Of a stretch of DNA of 52,564 bases, positions 25,828 to 34,820 are shown piece by piece (the stretch's first letter is position 1; every line of letters begins with the position of its first letter). The translations under genes were made by a program, and so were the position numbers. The DNA is from an uncultured Geobacter sp. GTDB taxonomy: Bacteria > Desulfobacterota > Desulfuromonadia > Geobacterales > CAIOGM01. Location of the stretch: positions 1 to 52,564 of the forward strand of contig CAIUWK010000086.1 of the NCBI GenBank assembly GCA_903902855.1, written 5' to 3'. The notes beneath the pieces were generated by a model, which saw nothing but the letters and a program-made list of their open reading frames with translations, had not been told where the DNA came from and ran no database searches.

Positions 25828-27708
25828 GTGAAAATTCTGCTCGTTGCGCAGCACCACTCCCGCTCACCCCAGGCGGTCCCGCTGGCCGGGGCCTTCCTGG
25901 CCGCGGCCCTCACCCCCCACGAGTTCCTCTCCTCCTCTTGTCTCGTCACCCTCCGGGATCTCTACCCTGATTCCTCCCTTGAAGAATCCCGTGATGCGCT
26001 CCTTGCCGACGGTGCCGACGCCGTGGGGATCTCGATCTATCTCTGGAACCGCACCCCTGCCCTGGAGTTGGCCCGCGCCTTGAAACAGCGGCGCCCCGAC
26101 CTGCTCCTCTTTGCCGGCGGTCCCGAGCCCACGGTGGACCCGCACCCCTTTCTCCGGGATGGACTCTTCGATTTTGCCGTGGTGGGGGAGGGGGAGATCA
26201 CCTTCGTGGAGGCGATGGCTGCGCTCCTGGAAGGTCGCCCTCTGGTGGGGATTCCCGGCGTAGCGACCCTGGAGGGGAGCGACGTCGTTCTGGTGAAACG
26301 TGACCCCACGGCGCTCCTGGACCTTCTCCCCTCACCGCTCCTCACCGGCATGCTGGATCTCACCAGTGCCACGGGGATGCTCTGGCAGCTTACCCGGGGG
26401 TGCGACTTTGCTTGCAGCTACTGCTGCGACCCGGCCGGCACCCAGGGGACCCGTCGCTTCTCTCAAGAGCGGGTGGAGGCGGAGCTCCGGCTCCTGGCCA
26501 CAAGCGATATTACTCAGGTTTTTGTGCTGGACTCCACCTTCAACCGGGAACCGGATCGGGCAAAACGGATACTCCGGCTGATTCGCAAACATGCGCCACA
26601 GATCCATTTTCATTTCGAGCTCCGGAACGAATTCATCGATAATGAGCAGGCCCGGCTCTTTTCGGAGATCACCTGTTCCCTCCAGATCGGCCTCCAGAGC
26701 GCCCATCCCAAGGTGCTCTCCGGGGTGGGGCGACGGTTGGATCGGGCCGATTTCAGCCGGAGGGTCGGCTTTCTCAACGAGACCGGGGTCATCTTCGGCT
26801 TCGATCTCATCTACGGACTTCCCGGCGACAGCTATGACGGTTTCGGGAAAAGCCTGGAGTTTGCCCTCTCCCTCTACCCCAACCACCTGGATATCTTCCC
26901 CCTGGCGATCCTCCCGGGAGCCCCCCTGGCGCGCAGCGCCCGGACTCTGGGGCTGAACCATCTGGTGGAACCCCCCTATACTCTTCTGGACTCCCCCACC
27001 TTCCCCGCCGGCGAGATGGCCCAGGCGGCCCGACTGGCGCAAGGGTGCGACATCTTCTACAGCCGGGGGAAGGGGGTTGCCTGGTTCAACGGGGTCTGCC
27101 GGGGGCTCTCCCTCTCTCCCACGGCACTGCTGGAGCGGTTTATGGAGTGGCTTGGCGGCCAGTCGTCATCTTCGGTGGAGGCGGAGCTGGGAGATGACGA
27201 GGTATGGCTCCTCCAGCGTCGGTTCCTGGAGCTTCTCTTCAGGGAGCAGGGGAAGAAGCGGCTCCTCCCCCTGGCTCTGGACCTGGTGGATTACCATCAT
27301 CACTATGCCGCCGCGCTCCTGGCCGTTCCTCCGGAGCTTCCCACGGAACAGGAGCTGGCGCGGCTCGACCTGGCCTCCGGCCGTTTCATCCCGGCCTCCT
27401 CCACCCGGCTGGCCCGTTTCTCCTACGAGATCGTGGACATCCTGGAGAGTGGCGAGGTGGAGCTCTCCCAGTTCGTCCGCTGCTTCAAGAAGAGCGGTTC
27501 TTGGGCCGTCATCTATCCCCGTGACGGTCAGGTGATGACCGAATCGTTGGCCGAGCCTTTTTACCGGCTTCTGGAACGGCTGGACGGAGGGACGACGGTG
27601 GGAACGATTCTGGGAGAGATGGTGCTGGACCAAGAGGAGGCTCTCTCTTTTCTGGAGTTTGCCCTGGCTGAGGGGATCGTGCTGCAGGGAAAAAAGAGTT
27701 CCGAGTAA
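25828..27708 (+). CDS. B12-binding-domain radical SAM protein
   Basis: Residues 1-135 resemble a cobalamin-binding Rossmann domain (KILLVAQHHSRSPQAVPLAG, GADAVGISIYLWN, FAGGPEPTVDPHPFLRDGLF, VVGEGEITFVEA). The radical SAM core follows, with the CxxxCxxC cluster at C192, C196 and C199 (CDFACSYC). Further family segments are IGLQSAHPKVLSGVGRR and FGFDLIYGLPGD. The C-terminal 200 residues form an uncharacterised helical domain. The start is GTG 25828. Proteins of this class perform methylations or ring rearrangements; the substrate is unknown. An acyl carrier protein gene lies 119 bp downstream. Confidence 0.88.
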   Translation: MKILLVAQHHSRSPQAVPLAGAFLAAALTPHEFLSSSCLVTLRDLYPDSSLEESRDALLADGADAVGISIYLWNRTPALELARALKQRRPDLLLFAGGPEPTVDPHPFLRDGLFDFAVVGEGEITFVEAMAALLEGRPLVGIPGVATLEGSDVVLVKRDPTALLDLLPSPLLTGMLDLTSATGMLWQLTRGCDFACSYCCDPAGTQGTRRFSQERVEAELRLLATSDITQVFVLDSTFNREPDRAKRILRLIRKHAPQIHFHFELRNEFIDNEQARLFSEITCSLQIGLQSAHPKVLSGVGRRLDRADFSRRVGFLNETGVIFGFDLIYGLPGDSYDGFGKSLEFALSLYPNHLDIFPLAILPGAPLARSARTLGLNHLVEPPYTLLDSPTFPAGEMAQAARLAQGCDIFYSRGKGVAWFNGVCRGLSLSPTALLERFMEWLGGQSSSSVEAELGDDEVWLLQRRFLELLFREQGKKRLLPLALDLVDYHHHYAAALLAVPPELPTEQELARLDLASGRFIPASSTRLARFSYEIVDILESGEVELSQFVRCFKKSGSWAVIYPRDGQVMTESLAEPFYRLLERLDGGTTVGTILGEMVLDQEEALSFLEFALAEGIVLQGKKSSE

Positions 27709-27827
27709 ACCGCTCATTGGCCAGCCATTGAGGGGGGATCATTTTTATGGAAATTTACGCGGGGTTCTGTTACAACGCCTTGCAGTGAGCTGTCATTCGC
27801 AATTATACGCTACAGGAGATTCATATC

Positions 27828-28064
27828 ATGAGCACCATGGAACAACTGAACGACATTTTCTGCCAGGTATTTGACGATGAAGATATCAAGATCGCCCCCG
27901 AGAAAACGGCCAACGACATCGACGGCTGGGATTCACTCTCCCACGTCAACCTCATCGTGGCGGTGGAGGGGCACTTCGGCATCCGTTTTACCCAGAAGGA
28001 GCTGCTCACCTTCAAGAATGTGGGTGATCTGTTGAAAGCGATCGAGAGCAAGATCAACAAATAA
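27828..28064 (+). CDS. Acyl carrier protein
   Basis: The 78-residue acidic protein has the phosphopantetheine site serine in WDSLSHVNLIVAVE and the three-helix pattern of acyl carrier proteins. The typical fatty-acid ACP motif is DSLD; DSLSH is more often seen in specialised carriers of polyketide, lipid or sugar-modifying pathways. ACAGGAG precedes the ATG. Its placement after a radical SAM gene rather than fab genes also suggests a specialised carrier. Confidence 0.9.
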   Translation: MSTMEQLNDIFCQVFDDEDIKIAPEKTANDIDGWDSLSHVNLIVAVEGHFGIRFTQKELLTFKNVGDLLKAIESKINK

Positions 28065-28067
28065 TAC

Positions 28068-28100
28068 CGGGACTGGGGACTGGGGACCGGGGACTGGGTT
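28068..28100. repeat. Short tandem GGGGACT/GGGGACC repeat
   Basis: Four imperfect 8-base units (GGGACTGG, GGACTGGG and GGACCGGG types) follow the ACP stop codon. A GGGTTCCCGGGATCCC palindrome comes next. This is simple intergenic repeat sequence without coding potential. Confidence 0.8.
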
Positions 28101-28143
28101 CCCGGGATCCCTTCCCTTTTACGCCTCACGTTTCACACGGCGC

Positions 28144-29004
28144 CTATCCCTCTTGAATCACGTACCGTCCTCCCTTTCTAACAATAAACCCCTCTCGCTC
28201 CAACTCCTTCAGATTCTTCGTTATTCGCAGATCTCCGGCAAGTTCGTCCACGATCTCCTGCTCCGTGGCCGTTCCCTTGGCCAGAATCGTCTTGAGAATG
28301 CGGCTTCGGACCTCACGGTTGGAACCCTTGAAGGGGGACTGCCGCAGATGGTGGGCGCTGCGTCGACCGGGATTGGTTCTCTCCTTTTTGAGGAGTGCGC
28401 CGTAATCCATGAGGGCGTAATACCACTCCCGGGGCCGGTCATGGTCAAGGGTCAGCCGGATCAGCGGCAGGATCTCCTTGTCGTGAACTCCTTGGCGGTC
28501 GGCAAAAAAGAGGTGGAGAAAGAGGGTGCGGATGTTGGTCTCGATGAAGATCTCGGGGCGGTCGAAGGCAAAGGCGGCAATGGCTCCGGCCGTATAGGGG
28601 CCGATGCCGGGAAGAGTCCGCAACTCTTCGGGGGTTTGGGGGAGAGTGCCGCCGAACTGTTGGACGATCTCCTCCGCCGCCTGTTTCAGCGCTTTCCCCC
28701 GCCGGTTGTAGCCAAGCCCCTGCCAGGCGGTCAGCACCTCCTGAAGAGAGGCGGCGGCCAGGGATGCCGTATCGGGGAACTTTGAGAGGAACTCCTCGTA
28801 TTTTGTGCGCACCCGGGCCACCTGGGTCTGCTGCAGCATGATCTCCGAGACCATGATCCGGTACGGGTCGCGGGTCAGGCGCCAGGGGAGATCCCCGCGC
28901 TGTTCCTGTTCGTAGATTTCGTAGACCAGGAGGCGGAAGGAGCCGATGGTCCGGGGGGAGAGCCCTTCCTGGAGCAGGAGGTGGCGAAACTGTTGTTCAT
29001 TCAT
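28144..29004 (-). CDS. MutY-like HhH-GPD DNA glycosylase lacking the Fe-S cluster
   Basis: The 286-residue protein has the MutY-type catalytic core: WRLTRDPYRIMVSEIMLQQT with glutamate 54, AWQGLGYNRR, and the helix-hairpin-helix LPGIGPYTAGAIAAFAF. The usual catalytic aspartate (LDGNV in MutY) is glutamate 155 here, in IFIETNIRTLF. The four cysteines of the [4Fe-4S] loop are absent (LLKKERTNPGRRSAHH) and there is no C-terminal NUDIX domain. A winged-helix-like tail (TEQEIVDELAGDLRITKNLK) replaces it. ATG 29004 was chosen; a longer start at 29037 lacks a ribosome-binding site. It is probably a base-excision enzyme of altered specificity. Confidence 0.85.
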   Translation of the reverse strand: MNEQQFRHLLLQEGLSPRTIGSFRLLVYEIYEQEQRGDLPWRLTRDPYRIMVSEIMLQQTQVARVRTKYEEFLSKFPDTASLAAASLQEVLTAWQGLGYNRRGKALKQAAEEIVQQFGGTLPQTPEELRTLPGIGPYTAGAIAAFAFDRPEIFIETNIRTLFLHLFFADRQGVHDKEILPLIRLTLDHDRPREWYYALMDYGALLKKERTNPGRRSAHHLRQSPFKGSNREVRSRILKTILAKGTATEQEIVDELAGDLRITKNLKELEREGFIVRKGGRYVIQEG

Positions 29005-29026
29005 GGATAGTTCTCTCATACAACAG

Positions 29027-29058
29027 AAAACGGGCACCCCGGAAAGGGGGTGCCCGTT
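29027..29058 (-). terminator. Rho-independent terminator of the outer-membrane protein gene
   Basis: A perfect 12-bp stem, AACGGGCACCCC (29029-29040) and GGGGTGCCCGTT (29047-29058), has a 6-base loop. On the minus strand it is followed by TTTTCTGTT. It lies just after the leftward omp gene and before the MutY-like gene, so it separates the two. Confidence 0.88.
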
Positions 29059-29082
29059 GGCGGATGACGTCAGGATAGAACC

Positions 29083-29688
29083 TCAGTTGATGAAGTAGCG
29101 GAGACCAAAGGTCATGTTGAAGCTGGAGGGATCAAAGTTGCCGACCTTTCCGCCATTGAACATGATGTCGGTGGAGGGGGCAATAACGAGTTTCATCTCG
29201 CCGGTGATGGCGAGGTGTTTCATGATGAAGTAGTCGACGCCGCCGCTGAGATGGACCCCGACCGTCGTATCAACATCGAGTCCGTTGGTTGCACCGTTGA
29301 CCAGGATGTCCAGGCCGGCCCCGGCGTAGGGATTGAAGCCGCTGATCTCCTTGAAGCGATACTGGGCTCCCAGAGAGAGGTTAATGACGTTGAAGTCGGC
29401 AAAGTTTTTGCCACTGTCGGTGTCACCGCTGAAGCCGCTGCTGGTGATGTCGAACTCGGCGGCAATATTCTTGTTGATGCCGTAGAGGAAACCGCCTCCT
29501 CCGATGAATCCCGTATCGGTGCTGACATTTTTAATGGAAACTCCGGCGATTGCCTCGCTGTCGAAGGGGACCAGGAAGCCGATCCGGCCGGTAACCCCCA
29601 GTTTGCCGGTAAGGTCTTCGGCAAGGGCGGCGCCTGCAGTGAGAACCAGCAGCAGGGTGATGCAGGAAAGAAGCAGATTTTTTTTCAT
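29083..29688 (-). CDS. Outer-membrane beta-barrel protein, OmpW/OmpA-barrel-like
   Basis: A signal peptide (MKKNLLLSCITLLLVLTAGA) is cut near ALA-ED. The mature part alternates polar and hydrophobic residues in about eight strands and ends near an aromatic residue (FNMTFGLRYFIN), the pattern of small eight-stranded barrels. The strands include NLSLGAQYRF, FNPYAGAGLDIL and VGVHLSGGVDYFI. The likely role is a porin-like or stress-related surface protein. It is monocistronic, with a ribosome-binding site before ATG 29688 and a strong terminator. Confidence 0.82.
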   Translation of the reverse strand: MKKNLLLSCITLLLVLTAGAALAEDLTGKLGVTGRIGFLVPFDSEAIAGVSIKNVSTDTGFIGGGGFLYGINKNIAAEFDITSSGFSGDTDSGKNFADFNVINLSLGAQYRFKEISGFNPYAGAGLDILVNGATNGLDVDTTVGVHLSGGVDYFIMKHLAITGEMKLVIAPSTDIMFNGGKVGNFDPSSFNMTFGLRYFIN

Positions 29689-29774
29689 CGGGGAGATCCT
29701 CCATTGATTTAATATTCAGATCAAAGCACAACGGATTCTAGTCCAATTGTGCCGCCGTGACAAGAAGATCATTT

Positions 29775-30431
29775 TCAGACCATCGAAATGACCTTTTTCA
29801 CCAACTTGTCGATTCCTTCAGATGCTTCGGAGATCCGGCCTGCCAGCATGTAGGCCGGGGTGGAGACGATCCGGTTCTTTTCATCCACCACGATGTCGGT
29901 CACCGGGCAGTTCACGTGGCTGCTCCCGGTTTGGTTGATGGCGGCCGCCGTCCCCTGGTCCGTCCCGATGGTAAGCTGCGGAGCATACTCTCTTCCCAAC
30001 GCCGCCGCCACCAGCGCCGGGGCGATACAGATGGCGCCGATGGGTTTCTTCGCGGCAACCACCTCTTGCAGCAGACGGGCCACCTCCGGGTGGATCTCTG
30101 CGTCGGCCCCTTTCACCGCAAAGTTGCAGAGGTTTTTGGCCGCGCCGAAGCCGCCGGGAAAGATGAGGGCGTCGATATCCGCAGCCGTTACCCCGGCCAG
30201 GTCCCGGATCTTCCCCCGGGCGATGCGTGCCCCCTCCACCAGGGCGTTGCGGGTCACCCCGGCATCCTCACCGGTGAGATGATTCACCACGGGAAATTCG
30301 GCATTGGGGGCCATGCAGATTGCCTCGGCTCCGTAGCGATCAATGGCCAGCAGGGTAAATACCGCCTCGTGAATCTCACTGCCGTCATAGACACCACATC
30401 CGGACAGCACGATACCGATCTTTTTTTTCAT
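29775..30431 (-). CDS. elbB: ElbB-type glyoxalase, DJ-1/PfpI superfamily
   Basis: The protein starts KKKIGIVLSGCGVYDGSEIH and has FPGGFGAAKNLCNFAVKG, PIGAICIAPALVAA with the nucleophile cysteine, and TPAYMLAGRISEASEGIDKL. These match ElbB (isoprenoid-biosynthesis protein with glyoxalase activity). The 218-residue length agrees. ATG 30431 follows GAGGTT; the open frame extends upstream without similarity. It stands alone. Confidence 0.93.
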   Translation of the reverse strand: MKKKIGIVLSGCGVYDGSEIHEAVFTLLAIDRYGAEAICMAPNAEFPVVNHLTGEDAGVTRNALVEGARIARGKIRDLAGVTAADIDALIFPGGFGAAKNLCNFAVKGADAEIHPEVARLLQEVVAAKKPIGAICIAPALVAAALGREYAPQLTIGTDQGTAAAINQTGSSHVNCPVTDIVVDEKNRIVSTPAYMLAGRISEASEGIDKLVKKVISMV

Positions 30432-30629
30432 GGCAACCTCCCTGTAGGTGCAAAATTTGAGCCGAATTCTATGACGATTTTCACCTCTCTGCAAGGATGA
30501 AATTGGCGACCGGGAAAAGAAGGGGAGTGCTCTTGACTCTCCGGAGGGGAATGAGCAGATTGACTTCATTGCTCGTATTGGCTACCCTTTGGTTGTTTTA
30601 TCACAGTAACCGGACCGGTGAGGTTTATC

Positions 30630-32078
30630 ATGACACGACATTCCGCCATTGCGCTTTTCCTGATTCTCGTCTCTCTCGCCTCCCTCCCCGGGTGCAAGAA
30701 AAAGGATTCAGGGACACTGTTCAACGAATCAGGGAGAAAGGGGACAGTTGAGGCGCCGGTGAAGGATGTCCCCAAGGACATGCTGGCCACCCAGCAGGGG
30801 TTCGTTAACCTGGTCAAGGAGGTGACCCCCTCGGTGGTCAACATCTCCACGGTGAGCAAGAAGAAGCCAACTCGCCCCATGCTGGAGTTCTCCCCCTTCT
30901 TCGACGAGTTCTTCGGTAACAATATCCCCCGCGGCCCCCGGTTCAAGCGGGATAAGAGCTTGGGCTCCGGTTTTATTATCAACAAGGACGGCTACATCGT
31001 CACCAATGACCATGTGGTCCGGGATGCCGAATCCATCCAGGTAAAGCTTTCCAATGACAAGGTCTATAATGCCAGGATCGTGGGGAGCGACCAGAAGACC
31101 GATCTGGCGGTCATCAAGATCGACTCCAAGGAGCCGCTGCAGACGACGGCGGTGCTGGGGGACTCGGATAAGCTCCAGGTGGGGCAGTGGGCCATCGCCA
31201 TCGGCAACCCCTTCGGCCTGGACCGGACCGTGACGGTGGGGGTCATCTCCGCCACCGGCCGCTCCGGCATGGGGATCGAGACCTATGAAGACTTTATCCA
31301 GACCGATGCCTCCATCAACCCCGGCAACTCGGGAGGCCCGCTCCTGAACATCCATGGCGAAGTTATCGGCATCAATACCGCCATTGTCGCCGCCGGCCAG
31401 GGGATCGGTTTTGCCATCCCGGTGAACATGGCCAAGAATGTCGTCAGCCAGCTCATGCAGAAAGGGAAGGTCTCACGAGGGTGGCTGGGGGTCTCCATCC
31501 AGCCGGTCACCACGGCGCTGGCCGAATCGTTCGGCTTGCAGAAGGCCACCGGAGCGCTCATCAGCGATGTGATGGCCGGCTCACCGGCGGCCAAGGGGGG
31601 GATGAAGCAGGGGGACGTCATCACCCGCTTTGACGGGAAAGAGATCAAGGACTCCAAACAGTTGCAGCTGGTTGTGGCGGGGATCGCCGCAGGGAAGAGC
31701 GTGAGCGTGGAATTGATCCGCAACGGCAAGCCGCTGACCATTGTCCTGACCATCGGTAACGCCGACAATGCCACCGCCGCCGCCAACCGTCCCGAGTCGG
31801 TGCCGGTGGACAACTGGCTGGGGCTTACCGTGGAAGAGCTCCCCCAGAACCAGCGGGGAAAGGGAGGGGGTGTTCTGGTGACCGACGTGGAGCAGGGGAG
31901 CAGCGCCGGCGAAGGGGGGATAAAGCCGGGAGATATCGTCCAGGCCATCAACCAGCGACGGGTCATGAACCTGGCGGAGTATAACGCGGCCATGCAGCAG
32001 GCGCAGCAGCGCGGCGCCGTGGCCTTTCTCGTCCGTCGGGGGAACATGAGTCTCTACTTCGCCTTTGACATGCGGTGA
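30630..32078 (+). CDS. HtrA/DegP-family serine protease, lipoprotein form
   Basis: DegP-type proteases degrade and refold damaged envelope proteins. The signal ends in a lipobox, LPGC, with the lipid-carrying cysteine at residue 22, so this copy is likely membrane-anchored. The catalytic triad is H128 (TNDHVV), D158 (TDLAVIKID) and S234 (NPGNSGGPLLN). Two PDZ domains follow (about 280-370 and 390-480). GTGAGG precedes the ATG at 30630, giving 482 residues. It is followed after 191 bp by rluD. Confidence 0.93.
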   Translation: MTRHSAIALFLILVSLASLPGCKKKDSGTLFNESGRKGTVEAPVKDVPKDMLATQQGFVNLVKEVTPSVVNISTVSKKKPTRPMLEFSPFFDEFFGNNIPRGPRFKRDKSLGSGFIINKDGYIVTNDHVVRDAESIQVKLSNDKVYNARIVGSDQKTDLAVIKIDSKEPLQTTAVLGDSDKLQVGQWAIAIGNPFGLDRTVTVGVISATGRSGMGIETYEDFIQTDASINPGNSGGPLLNIHGEVIGINTAIVAAGQGIGFAIPVNMAKNVVSQLMQKGKVSRGWLGVSIQPVTTALAESFGLQKATGALISDVMAGSPAAKGGMKQGDVITRFDGKEIKDSKQLQLVVAGIAAGKSVSVELIRNGKPLTIVLTIGNADNATAAANRPESVPVDNWLGLTVEELPQNQRGKGGGVLVTDVEQGSSAGEGGIKPGDIVQAINQRRVMNLAEYNAAMQQAQQRGAVAFLVRRGNMSLYFAFDMR

Positions 32079-32222
32079 CAAGGGGGATCTGCTGGCAGAG
32101 AGACGTTATCTTTGTGGCGACCGTACATTCAGGGATTACCTTTGTCCGCCGTTTCTGTTAGGATGCCTGACAGTCGGCTCCGCAGGATCGGACATACGGC
32201 TACGGACACTTTATCGAACCGA

Positions 32223-32253
32223 CGAGGCGCGGCAGGGAAACCGCGCCTCGTTT
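32223..32253 (+). terminator. Hairpin between the HtrA-like gene and rluD
   Basis: A perfect 10-bp stem, CGAGGCGCGG (32223-32232) and CCGCGCCTCG (32241-32250), has an 8-base loop and is followed by TTTC. It could end the protease transcript. It also lies 20-47 bp before the rluD start, so it may affect translation of that mRNA. Confidence 0.65.
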
Positions 32254-32269
32254 CATGTGTGGACACTCT

Positions 32270-33226
32270 ATGGAAACCCGAACTTTTATTGCTCCCGCCG
32301 AAGATTCCCTTTCCCGCCTTGACCTGGCGATCTGCCGCGAGATGCCCGAATTGAGCCGCTCCACGGTGCAGCGGCTCATTGAAGAGGAACGGGTGACGGT
32401 GAACGGCCGGAGCGAACGTGCCTCCCTCAAGCTGAGAGGGGGTGAAGAGATAGTCGTCACCGTTCCCCCCCCCGTCCCCGCCGAACCTGTGGCGGAGGCG
32501 ATCCCCCTGGAAATCCTTTATGAGGATGCTGATCTGGTGGTGATCAACAAGTCGGCCGGAATGGTGGTCCACCAGGGGGCGGGGAACAGTACCGGCACGC
32601 TGGTGAATGCCCTCCTGGGACATTGTGACGATCTCTCCGGCATCGGCGGGGAACTCCGGCCGGGAATCGTTCACCGGCTGGACAAGGATACCTCCGGCAT
32701 CCTGGTGGCGGCCAAGAATGACCGGGCCCACCAGTCGCTGGCGGAACAGTTCCGGCTGCATAGCGTCAAACGACTCTACCGGGCGCTGATCTTCGGCCTT
32801 CCCCTTGAGGAGAGCGGACGGATGGAATCGGAAATCGGCCGCCATCCGGTTGACCGGAAGCGGATGTCATCCACGGCCCGTCACGGTAAGCATGCGGTTA
32901 CCCGGTGGAAGGTTCTGGAAAGATTTGAACGGCCGAGGCTGACGTTGGTGGAGCTCCGTCTGGAGACCGGACGGACGCATCAGATACGGGTCCATCTCTC
33001 GGAGAAGGGGCATCCCCTGGTGGGGGACGAGGTCTACGGCGGCGGTAGTCGTCTGGCATCAGTGAGTGATCCCCGGCTGAAGAAGCTGATTACCGAACTG
33101 AATCGTCAGGCACTGCACGCCATGACCCTGGGCTTCATTCATCCCACGGACGGTCGCTACCTGGAATTCACCACCCCGTTACCCCACGACATGCAGAGCA
33201 TACTCGACTACCTGGAGAACCCATGA
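32270..33226 (+). CDS. rluD: 23S rRNA pseudouridine synthase, RluD family
   Basis: An S4 RNA-binding domain (RLDLAICREMPELSRSTVQRLI) precedes the catalytic domain. HRLDKDTSGILVAAK carries the catalytic aspartate, and LETGRTHQIRVHL, HPLVGDEVYGG and ALHAMTLGFIHP follow. The enzyme isomerises uridines in helix 69 of 23S rRNA if it is a true RluD. Starts at 32255 and 32270 are both in frame and neither has a strong ribosome-binding site; I chose 32270. The end overlaps pgeF by four bases (ATGA). Confidence 0.92.
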   Translation: METRTFIAPAEDSLSRLDLAICREMPELSRSTVQRLIEEERVTVNGRSERASLKLRGGEEIVVTVPPPVPAEPVAEAIPLEILYEDADLVVINKSAGMVVHQGAGNSTGTLVNALLGHCDDLSGIGGELRPGIVHRLDKDTSGILVAAKNDRAHQSLAEQFRLHSVKRLYRALIFGLPLEESGRMESEIGRHPVDRKRMSSTARHGKHAVTRWKVLERFERPRLTLVELRLETGRTHQIRVHLSEKGHPLVGDEVYGGGSRLASVSDPRLKKLITELNRQALHAMTLGFIHPTDGRYLEFTTPLPHDMQSILDYLENP

Positions 33227-34026
33227 AACTGAGCAAAACCGACAAGATTCACTACCTTGAGCCGGAGCTCTTCACCGCTGCCGGGATATCTTCCCATGGC
33301 TTCACGACCCGGCACGAAGGGGTCTCCCGCCCCCCCTACAATTCGCTGAACCTGGGGACAACCACCCTGGATGCTTCTCACAATGTGGAAGGGAACCGGC
33401 ACCTCCTGGCCCATGCCTTTGGCGGGAGTCCGGAGCGGTTCGTGGCCGTCAATCAGGTTCATGGGGTCGATCTGCTGATCATCGACACCCCCAACCCCGA
33501 CTACCTTCATTTCCAGCGTCTGGAGTGTGACGGAATCATCACCAACCAGCCGGAGGTTATGATCGCGGTGACTGTCGCCGACTGTGTCCCGGTGCTCCTC
33601 CTGGACCCGGAGAAGAAGGTCGTGGCGGTGCTCCACGCCGGGTGGAAGGGGAGTGCCGGTAACATCTGCGGCAAGGGGGTGGCGGCCATGGTCGCTCTCT
33701 TCGGCTCCGATCCCAGCCGGATTCTTGCCGCTGTGGGGCCGGCCATCGGCCCCTGCTGTTACGAGGTGGATCTTCCCGTGCTGGAGGCGTTCCGGAGCCA
33801 GGGGGGTGGGTATGAGCGCTTTGCGGAGCCTTCCGGAGAGGGGCGTTGGCGGCTGGATATCTCTTCGGCCAATGTGGCGCAACTCCGTGATGCCGGCCTC
33901 TTTGAGGAGAACATCGAGCTCTCGACCCACTGTGTCTCCTGCACCCCCGAACTCTTCTTCTCCCACCGGCGCGACAACGGCGTCACCGGGAGGCATATGG
34001 GGTTCATCATGCTGAAAGGAATCTGA
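33223..34026 (+). CDS. pgeF: PgeF/YfiH-family peptidoglycan editing factor (polyphenol oxidase-like)
   Basis: The metal-binding segments of the family are present: NQVHGVDLL, TVADCVPVLLLDP, VLHAGWKGSAGNI, AVGPAIGPCCYEVD, and THCVSCTPELFFSHRRD. The family (DUF152) was described as a laccase-like oxidase or purine-nucleoside enzyme and as an editor of peptidoglycan side chains. RluD-PgeF is a common gene pair. The start overlaps rluD by ATGA, so translation is coupled. Length 267 residues. Confidence 0.92.
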   Translation: MKLSKTDKIHYLEPELFTAAGISSHGFTTRHEGVSRPPYNSLNLGTTTLDASHNVEGNRHLLAHAFGGSPERFVAVNQVHGVDLLIIDTPNPDYLHFQRLECDGIITNQPEVMIAVTVADCVPVLLLDPEKKVVAVLHAGWKGSAGNICGKGVAAMVALFGSDPSRILAAVGPAIGPCCYEVDLPVLEAFRSQGGGYERFAEPSGEGRWRLDISSANVAQLRDAGLFEENIELSTHCVSCTPELFFSHRRDNGVTGRHMGFIMLKGI

Positions 34027-34028
34027 TT

Positions 34029-34820
34029 ATGAAGGCAATCATAAACGGTATTTCCATGGCCTATGACGATGAGGGGAGCGGGGAAGCGGTGCTGCTCATC
34101 CATGGCTTTCCCCTCTGCCGGAAGATGTGGCATCCGCAATTCAACGCCCTCCCGGCTGCCGGCTTTCGGCTCATCGCCCCGGACCTGCGGGGGTTCGGCG
34201 AGAGCGACGCCCCGGATGGTCCCTACTCCATCGACCTCTTTGCCGATGATCTGGTTGCACTGCTGGACCATCTGGGGATAGAGAAGGCGGTGGTGGGGGG
34301 GATGTCCATGGGGGGGTACGTGCTCTTCAATCTCCTGGAACGTTATCCCCGGCGCCTCTCCGGCGCCTGCTTCATCACCACCCGGGCCCATGCCGACGAC
34401 GCGGCGGGGAAGGCGCAGCGGCTGCAGCTTGCCCAGGAGGTCATGAAGTTCGGCCCGGACGTCATTGTGGACTCCTTCGAGCAACTGCTCTTTGCCGGGG
34501 AGAGTCTGATTGAGCGGCCGAAGCTGGTGGGGGAGGTCTACGGCTGGATGACCGGGACCGACTCGCGGGGGTTGGCCGGTGGGCTCCTGGCCATGCGGGA
34601 GCGGAAAGATTACACCGATCTCCTCAACTCCTTCCAGATCCCGGCCCTGGCCATCGGCGCAGAGGAGGACCGGGCGGCACCGCCGGAGAAGGCCAGGGAG
34701 ATTGCCTCGGGGATTCCCGGTTGCCGGCTCTGCTTCATTCCCCGTGCCGGCCATATGGCCAACCTGGAGAACCCCGGCGCCTTCAATGACTGTCTGCTGG
34801 AATTTCTCCGTTCAATCTAA
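34029..34820 (+). CDS. Alpha/beta-hydrolase
   Basis: A canonical hydrolase fold is visible: LLIHGFPLCRKMWHPQ with the oxyanion HG, DLRGFGESDAPDGPYS, the nucleophile elbow GGMSMGGY, and a C-terminal RAGHMANLENP with the catalytic histidine. The 263-residue size is typical of esterases and haloperoxidase-like enzymes; the substrate cannot be deduced. It starts 2 bp after pgeF ends, so the three genes rluD-pgeF-hydrolase form one operon. Its end overlaps the convergent phospholipase-like gene by four bases. Confidence 0.88.
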   Translation: MKAIINGISMAYDDEGSGEAVLLIHGFPLCRKMWHPQFNALPAAGFRLIAPDLRGFGESDAPDGPYSIDLFADDLVALLDHLGIEKAVVGGMSMGGYVLFNLLERYPRRLSGACFITTRAHADDAAGKAQRLQLAQEVMKFGPDVIVDSFEQLLFAGESLIERPKLVGEVYGWMTGTDSRGLAGGLLAMRERKDYTDLLNSFQIPALAIGAEEDRAAPPEKAREIASGIPGCRLCFIPRAGHMANLENPGAFNDCLLEFLRSI

